A DNA stretch of 6,969 nucleotides, from contig JAUWAR010000068.1 of the NCBI GenBank assembly GCA_030601965.1, positions 1 through 6,969 on the forward strand, in the 5' to 3' direction. The translations under genes and the position numbers were made by a program. This document shows positions 4,042 through 6,969 of this stretch, piece after piece. Numbering within the stretch: position 1 is the stretch's first letter; each line of letters opens with the position of its first letter. A model generated the notes under the pieces. The model made no database searches, was not told the DNA's origin, and saw nothing but the letters and a program-made list of their open reading frames with translations. This DNA is from a bacterium (GTDB lineage: Bacteria; Hydrothermota; UBA3073; JACQXS01; JAUWAR01).

Positions 4042-4958
4042 TGAGGAAGAAGAGACATAGGGGAATAATAGGGAAGTTGATTACGGAGAGGGGACCTATA
4101 TCAGGATATTTGAGTGCGTATGGGACAGTATGGGGGAAGTTAAAACTTTTGGGAGATGAGGCAGAGAGGGCTATGGGATTCAGGCCTAAAGAGGGTGCAA
4201 TAGGTGTTCTGCTATCACGGAGGAAGTATATTGACAAAAATGGGAAAGAAAAAAAGGGGATATTTGCTACGAGTCTAATGCCGACCAATCCTGTATTAAC
4301 AGATAAATTAAAGGTATCACATGACAGGATGAGTGTAGTAACAAGGATAGCAAAGGAACATATGAAAGACTTAATACATCCTATATGGGATCCGCTTGTA
4401 AGTAAAAGAAAATCATATACAGGTGTGCATTATTTTGTAGGTATGAATACAAAAAGGCTTGGAAATCCTATTAAGTGGGAGAGATTGATTATATCGGATG
4501 GGGAAGTAGAACCGCCCAGACAGGTTGTTCGTAATTGGTATGACCCTGATACCAATGAGATAAGAATCTGTATGCCTAAAATACGTTGGCATCTTGGATA
4601 TGATATTCGGATAGGCATAGGATTGCTTGATATAATAACAGGGAGTTTTTTCCATATAGCACCTGAGAAGAGAGAAGAGGGAAGAGAGAAGAGGGAAGAA
4701 GGAAAGATTAAAAGGATATGGAGATTAGAAAAGATAAGGAGATACTATAAACCTCATGGTACGAGAGAATTTTCTTGCTGTTCAAGGTTCTATATCTATG
4801 TCTATTACCAGCAGGGTATTGACTCCGACAAGAATCGGAGTCCTACCGGAGGGGAGGGAATAAGATACAGCCCTTCTATATCCAGTCGGGTACTCACTCT
4901 TAGATGCCGTAGAAGTAAGTATAAATGCAATCCTATAAGGATAAAGGTTATTGAGTGA
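4041..4958 (+). CDS. Second DUF6266-like protein (paralogue of the 3305-4033 gene)
   Basis: The function is unknown. The 305-residue product aligns along its middle with the upstream gene: TVWGKLKLLGD (29-39) with SPWGTIIGTLGD, MPTNP (80-84) with IPRNP, TRIAKEHMKDLIHPIWD (101-117) with TYIAKTNLRTLGHPVFD, SKRKSYTG (121-128) with CKRKRLKLTG, and ISDGEVEPPRQVV..WYDPDTNEIRI (151-176) with ISIGRLEPCCQII..SYNKSTGEISI. It differs by an N-terminal extension of about 28 residues, an inserted basic loop (about 45-78), and two repeat-derived segments: EKREEGREKREEGK (209-222) and DSDKNRSP (261-268). ATG 4041 was chosen because upstream frame-open TTG codons would overlap the conserved 3' end of the preceding gene. 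No good Shine-Dalgarno sequence is present. It is strongly basic (Lys/Arg-rich), with no signal peptide or membrane segment. It is probably translated from the same mRNA as the upstream gene. Confidence 0.75.
   Translation: MRKKRHRGIIGKLITERGPISGYLSAYGTVWGKLKLLGDEAERAMGFRPKEGAIGVLLSRRKYIDKNGKEKKGIFATSLMPTNPVLTDKLKVSHDRMSVVTRIAKEHMKDLIHPIWDPLVSKRKSYTGVHYFVGMNTKRLGNPIKWERLIISDGEVEPPRQVVRNWYDPDTNEIRICMPKIRWHLGYDIRIGIGLLDIITGSFFHIAPEKREEGREKREEGKIKRIWRLEKIRRYYKPHGTREFSCCSRFYIYVYYQQGIDSDKNRSPTGGEGIRYSPSISSRVLTLRCRRSKYKCNPIRIKVIE
4671..4698. repeat. Two tandem 14-base repeats inside the second DUF6266-like gene
   Basis: AGAGAAGAGGGAAG occurs twice in perfect tandem (4671-4684 and 4685-4698), with a partial unit before it. 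Each 14-mer is itself two similar heptamers (AGAGAAG, AGGGAAG), the same period as the array in rnhB. The protein shows it as a highly charged EKREEG repeat. Confidence 0.88.
4821..4842. repeat. Palindromic insert (GACTCCGA...TCGGAGTC) inside the second DUF6266-like gene
   Basis: An 8-base perfect stem, GACTCCGA (4821-4828) with TCGGAGTC (4835-4842), closes on a 6-base loop. It encodes DSDKNRSP directly after the YIYVYYQQ strand, where the upstream paralogue continues with RNKDIGYSG. Confidence 0.75.
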
Positions 4959-4994
4959 ACACAAGAATTTTGCAATTTTGCAGAAGAAAAGAGA

Positions 4995-5010
4995 AGGCCA
5001 TGAATGGCCT
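4995..5010. repeat. Short hairpin downstream of the second DUF6266-like gene
   Basis: AGGCCAT-GA-ATGGCCT gives a 7-base perfect stem 37 bases after the TGA stop. No T run follows, so it is only a weak candidate for the transcription end. Just before it, AATTTTGC occurs twice in tandem (4966-4981). Confidence 0.5.
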
Positions 5011-5037
5011 CAAGAATAGAACGGAAAATACTATTAT

Positions 5038-5084
5038 CCCCAGTCCTCCCGCACATAGATGTGCGGGACAAGTTCCGGACTGGG
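5038..5084. repeat. Nested palindrome between convergent genes; possible bidirectional terminator
   Basis: The outer arms CCCAGTCC (5039-5046) and GGACTGGG (5077-5084) enclose the inner hairpin CCCGCACAT-AG-ATGTGCGGG (5048-5067). It lies in the gap between the second DUF6266-like gene (+) and argS (-), so it could limit read-through from both sides. No T run follows either arm. It resembles a dispersed palindromic element more than an intrinsic terminator. The rest of the 4959-5138 gap holds no gene that I can see. Confidence 0.8.
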
Positions 5085-5138
5085 CTACAGATCAAAAACT
5101 ACCAGATTTGGAAAACTTTTGTAAACACACACCTTGCC

Positions 5139-6857
5139 TTACATTTTTTCAGGTGCCTCTATTCCGAGTAGGGTAAGACCATTGGATAGGACTATCTTTA
5201 CAGCTTCCACAAGTTTTAACCTTGCTTTTGTTAAATCTATATCATCAGTAACTACCCTTTGTTTCTCGTAAAAGTTGTGGAATAAGGCAGCAAGGCTCTG
5301 GAGATAAAAGGGAATGTGATGAGGCTCAAGATGCAGGACACAGGTCTCAATGATTTCTGGAAAATGAATAAGTTTTCTTATAAGAAGCATTTCCTCTTTT
5401 GTGCGGAGGTGGGAAAGGTCTCCTGACCTTGATATACTAATATCGGCATCGGGAGATGCCTCCCACATCGGGAGATGCCTCCCACAGGAAAGTTTGAGGT
5501 TGGTATTATTCGCAAGGCTAAAGCCTTGCTCTACAGCGAATTTGAAGATACTTGAGATTCTTGCATAGGCATACTGGATATAATAGACAGGATTTTGGGG
5601 TGAGGTCTGTTTTGCTAAATCAAGGTCAAAATCTAAATGGCTTTCTTGCTTTCGTGTAAGGAAAAAGTATCTACATACATCCTTTCCAATCTCAGAAATA
5701 AGTTCATCTAAATTCACAAATTTACCCTGTCTTTTTGACATTCCAAGTTTCCTGTTTTTTTTGAGAAGCGTAACCCACTGGACTATAATTATCTTCAGAT
5801 TTTCGGCTGGATAATTAGATGCAGAAATCCCTGCCTTTATTCGTGGTATATATCCATGATGGTCGGGTCCCCATAGATTTATGAGGGTTTGATAACCTCT
5901 GTCAAATTTATTCAAGTGATACGCAATATCTGGGACTAAATAGGTATATTCACCGTTACTTTTTACCAGGACTCTGTCTTTTTCGTCCCCAAATTGGCTT
6001 GTTTTAAGCCATAGAGCACCATCTTTCTCGTATGCAAGGTTTCTGGATTTGATGGTCTTTATTACCTCATCAGGTTTGCCACTTTCTCTGATGTTGCTCT
6101 CATATACCCATTTATCAAACTTGGTTCCAAATCTATCAAGGGTAGATTTCTGGTCTTTAATAATTTTTTTTAGGGAGTAAGTTCTTATATCTTTAATATT
6201 TTTATCTATTATTTCTTGAGCGATGTTTTGAATATAGTCGCCTTTGTAATAATTTTCTGGAAATGAGATTGCTTCGCCTTCGGCTCGCAATGACCCTTTA
6301 TCTTTAAGTTTTTTAATCATTAAAGATATAGACTTTTCAAGGGTATCAATCTGTGTTCCAGAGTCATCTATATAATATTCAGGGACTGCTTTAAATCCTG
6401 CAAAGTTTAGTATTCTTGTAAGACTATCTCCGAGTGCGGCAGCCCTGCCATTAGCTACATTTAAAGGACCTGTTGGATTTGCCGAGACAAACTCAAGAAG
6501 AATTTTTTTTCCTTTACCAACATCGGAAGAGCCAAAGGTTTCTCTTTCATCAAGAATTATATTAATAAAGTCTTTAAGGAAATCTTCTTTAAGAAAGAAG
6601 TTTATAAAGCCCTTGGCTTTGACTTCTACTCTATCTATCATTTTATCCCAGCACATAAATTTATGTGCTGGGTTTATAATACTTTCTGTTATCTGGTCTG
6701 TGTTTTCTGATTTAAAACCAATATTTGTGAAGTAGTCTCCGAAGGCAGGATTTTTTGATTCAAACAGTTCTATGTTTCCAATACCTCCCGCCTTCGCCAA
6801 GGCTACGGCGGGCAGGGCTTTTTCAAGAGTTTGCTCAATTGTGTGTTTTATATTCAT
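5139..6857 (-). CDS. argS: Arginyl-tRNA synthetase
   Basis: ArgRS charges tRNA-Arg with arginine using ATP in the cytoplasm; a tRNA-Arg lies in this window. The 572 residues hold the N-terminal additional domain (1-110, with GDYFTN at 40-45 and VKAKGFINFFL at 79-89), the class I catalytic core starting at FVSANPTGPL (123-132), LVPDIAYHLNKFDRG (307-321), NLWGPDHHGYIPRIKAGI (327-344), the KMSKS-equivalent GMSKRQGKF (372-380), and the C-terminal DALR helical domain from PVYYIQYAYARISSIFKF (423-440) to the end. The HIGH position, usually HVGH in ArgRS, reads NVAN (133-136), which is unusual. Six repeat-like segments are embedded and read as protein (about residues 14-25, 62-71, 188-198, 440-450, 458-470, 476-481), yet the frame is open throughout. 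No Shine-Dalgarno sequence precedes the ATG; an element (6865-6893) sits there instead. tRNA-Cys is upstream in the same direction. Confidence 0.96.
   Translation of the reverse strand: MNIKHTIEQTLEKALPAVALAKAGGIGNIELFESKNPAFGDYFTNIGFKSENTDQITESIINPAHKFMCWDKMIDRVEVKAKGFINFFLKEDFLKDFINIILDERETFGSSDVGKGKKILLEFVSANPTGPLNVANGRAAALGDSLTRILNFAGFKAVPEYYIDDSGTQIDTLEKSISLMIKKLKDKGSLRAEGEAISFPENYYKGDYIQNIAQEIIDKNIKDIRTYSLKKIIKDQKSTLDRFGTKFDKWVYESNIRESGKPDEVIKTIKSRNLAYEKDGALWLKTSQFGDEKDRVLVKSNGEYTYLVPDIAYHLNKFDRGYQTLINLWGPDHHGYIPRIKAGISASNYPAENLKIIIVQWVTLLKKNRKLGMSKRQGKFVNLDELISEIGKDVCRYFFLTRKQESHLDFDLDLAKQTSPQNPVYYIQYAYARISSIFKFAVEQGFSLANNTNLKLSCGRHLPMWEASPDADISISRSGDLSHLRTKEEMLLIRKLIHFPEIIETCVLHLEPHHIPFYLQSLAALFHNFYEKQRVVTDDIDLTKARLKLVEAVKIVLSNGLTLLGIEAPEKM
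5415..5430. repeat. Short palindrome inside argS (AAGGTC-TCCT-GACCTT)
   Basis: A 6-base stem, AAGGTC (5415-5420) with GACCTT (5425-5430), encodes about residues 476-481 of ArgRS (SRSGDL). It lies immediately next to the 19-base tandem repeat, in a segment that is longer than usual for the family. Confidence 0.5.
5448..5485. repeat. Perfect tandem 19-base repeat inside argS
   Basis: ATCGGGAGATGCCTCCCAC occurs twice back to back (5448-5466, 5467-5485). Each unit has the hairpin GGGAG-ATGC-CTCCC. Because 19 is not a multiple of 3, the two copies are read in different frames, giving about GRHLPM and WEASPD (residues 458-470). Confidence 0.95.
5509..5540. repeat. Palindromic insert inside argS (GCAAGGCT-AA-AGCCTTGC)
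   Basis: An 8-base perfect stem, GCAAGGCT (5512-5519) with AGCCTTGC (5522-5529), is flanked by outer arms TTCGC (5509-5513) and GCGAA (5536-5540). It encodes about residues 440-450 of ArgRS (FAVEQGFSLAN). Confidence 0.8.
6265..6294. repeat. GTCATTGCGAG-family element inside argS
   Basis: On the minus strand it begins GTCATTGCGAG and ends GAAGCAATCTC, with a short GC-rich middle, matching the left half of the intergenic repeat at 1059-1127. Its 30 bases (ten codons) encode about residues 188-198 of ArgRS (GSLRAEGEAIS) without disturbing the frame. Confidence 0.85.
6647..6672. repeat. Perfect 26-base palindrome inside argS
   Basis: CCCAGCACATAAA (6647-6659) is followed directly by its exact reverse complement (6660-6672), with no loop. 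It encodes about residues 62-71 of ArgRS (NPAHKFMCWD), just before the conserved VEVKAKGFINFF segment. Confidence 0.9.
6785..6817. repeat. GC-rich palindromic insert near the argS 5' end
   Basis: CCCGCC (6787-6792) pairs with GGCGGG (6807-6812). The pairing extends to flanking CCT and AGG with one extra base, and an inner GCCTT-GGCG-AAGGC stem is visible on the minus strand. It encodes about residues 14-25 (ALPAVALAKAGG), an Ala-rich stretch. It stands out in base composition from the AT-rich surroundings. Confidence 0.7.
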
Positions 6858-6864
6858 AATGATA

Positions 6865-6893
6865 GGAGATTCTTGGCTTCGCTCAGAATGACA
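6865..6893 (-). repeat. Palindrome-family element directly upstream of argS
   Basis: On the minus strand it reads TGTCATTCTGAGCG...AGAATCTCC and ends 7 bases before the argS ATG. It shares its outline with the element in front of the LexA-like gene (2653-2680, opposite orientation relative to its gene). It occupies the normal ribosome-binding position, and no Shine-Dalgarno sequence is visible. Confidence 0.7.
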
Positions 6894-6907
6894 GACCTAA
6901 AAGATAA

Positions 6908-6969
6908 AGGCGTGGGTCGGACTTGAACCGACGAATAGCGGTTTTGCAGACCGCCCCCTTAGCCACTTG
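6908..6969 (-). tRNA. tRNA-Cys, anticodon GCA (5' end beyond window)
   Basis: The minus strand shows the D-arm remainder (CAAGTGGCTAAG), anticodon stem GCGGT/ACCGC with loop CTGCAAA (anticodon GCA), T stem GTCGG/CCGAC around TTCAAGT, and the 3' acceptor strand CCACGCC. The discriminator is T (U73), the identity base of tRNA-Cys. CCA is not encoded. The 5' acceptor strand lies outside the window. Confidence 0.93.

Noticed and set aside
4007..5095. Minus-strand open frames opposite the second DUF6266-like gene, and a plus-strand frame at 4955-5176
   Set aside because: They match no family I recognise, have no ribosome binding site, and the last runs through the nested palindrome into argS.
5448..5485. 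Possible CRISPR array
   Set aside because: There are only two copies, directly adjacent with no spacer, inside a coding gene.

Overview
The window looks like a piece of an AT-rich chromosome from an uncultured bacterium. It is not a phage or plasmid: it carries core housekeeping genes (ruvB, rnhB, argS) and three tRNA genes, none of which encodes its CCA end. TAA, TAG and TGA all end genes here, so the code appears standard. The very high load of short palindromes and heptanucleotide repeats, many inside reading frames, recalls genomes of poorly cultivated candidate phyla (for example Omnitrophota-like lineages). That placement is an impression from sequence style and is not proven.

Layout. 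Positions 1-1039: ruvB (+), preceded by a palindromic element. 1040-1167: a convergent gap filled by a large inverted repeat. 1168-2495, read on the minus strand: tRNA-Ser(GCU), then rnhB, then tRNA-Arg(UCG), then a small protein with a Myb/SANT-like helix-turn-helix. This is probably one transcription unit started by a promoter near 2524-2552, and the rnhB 3' end runs 23 bases into the tRNA-Arg gene. 2496-2696: a divergent control region with two overlapping consensus promoters facing right. 2697-3260 (+): a LexA/S24-type self-cleaving repressor whose N-terminal half is an excisionase-type helix-turn-helix. 3305-4958 (+): two tandem paralogous proteins resembling DUF6266; the first is broken by a single in-frame TAA. 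4959-5138: a convergent gap with hairpins. 5139-6857 (-): argS. 6908-6969 (-): the 3' part of tRNA-Cys(GCA), cut by the window edge.

The most striking property is the repeats. At least a dozen different short palindromic or tandem elements occur. Six lie inside argS, one inside rnhB, and two inside each DUF6266-like gene, and apart from the one TAA the frames stay open. Others sit directly upstream of start codons: ruvB and rnhB share the same element with the same 6-base gap to ATG, and the LexA-like gene and argS each carry a member of another family. Those four genes lack a visible Shine-Dalgarno sequence. The pattern resembles the protein-coding palindromic elements known from Rickettsia, but with many element families in 7 kb.

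Functional links are modest. RuvB (recombination repair) and the LexA-like repressor could both belong to a DNA-damage response, but no shared operator was identified. ArgRS would charge the tRNA-Arg encoded in the window. The LexA-like gene and the DUF6266-like pair are closely spaced and may be co-transcribed, which makes the pair candidate members of a damage-responsive unit.
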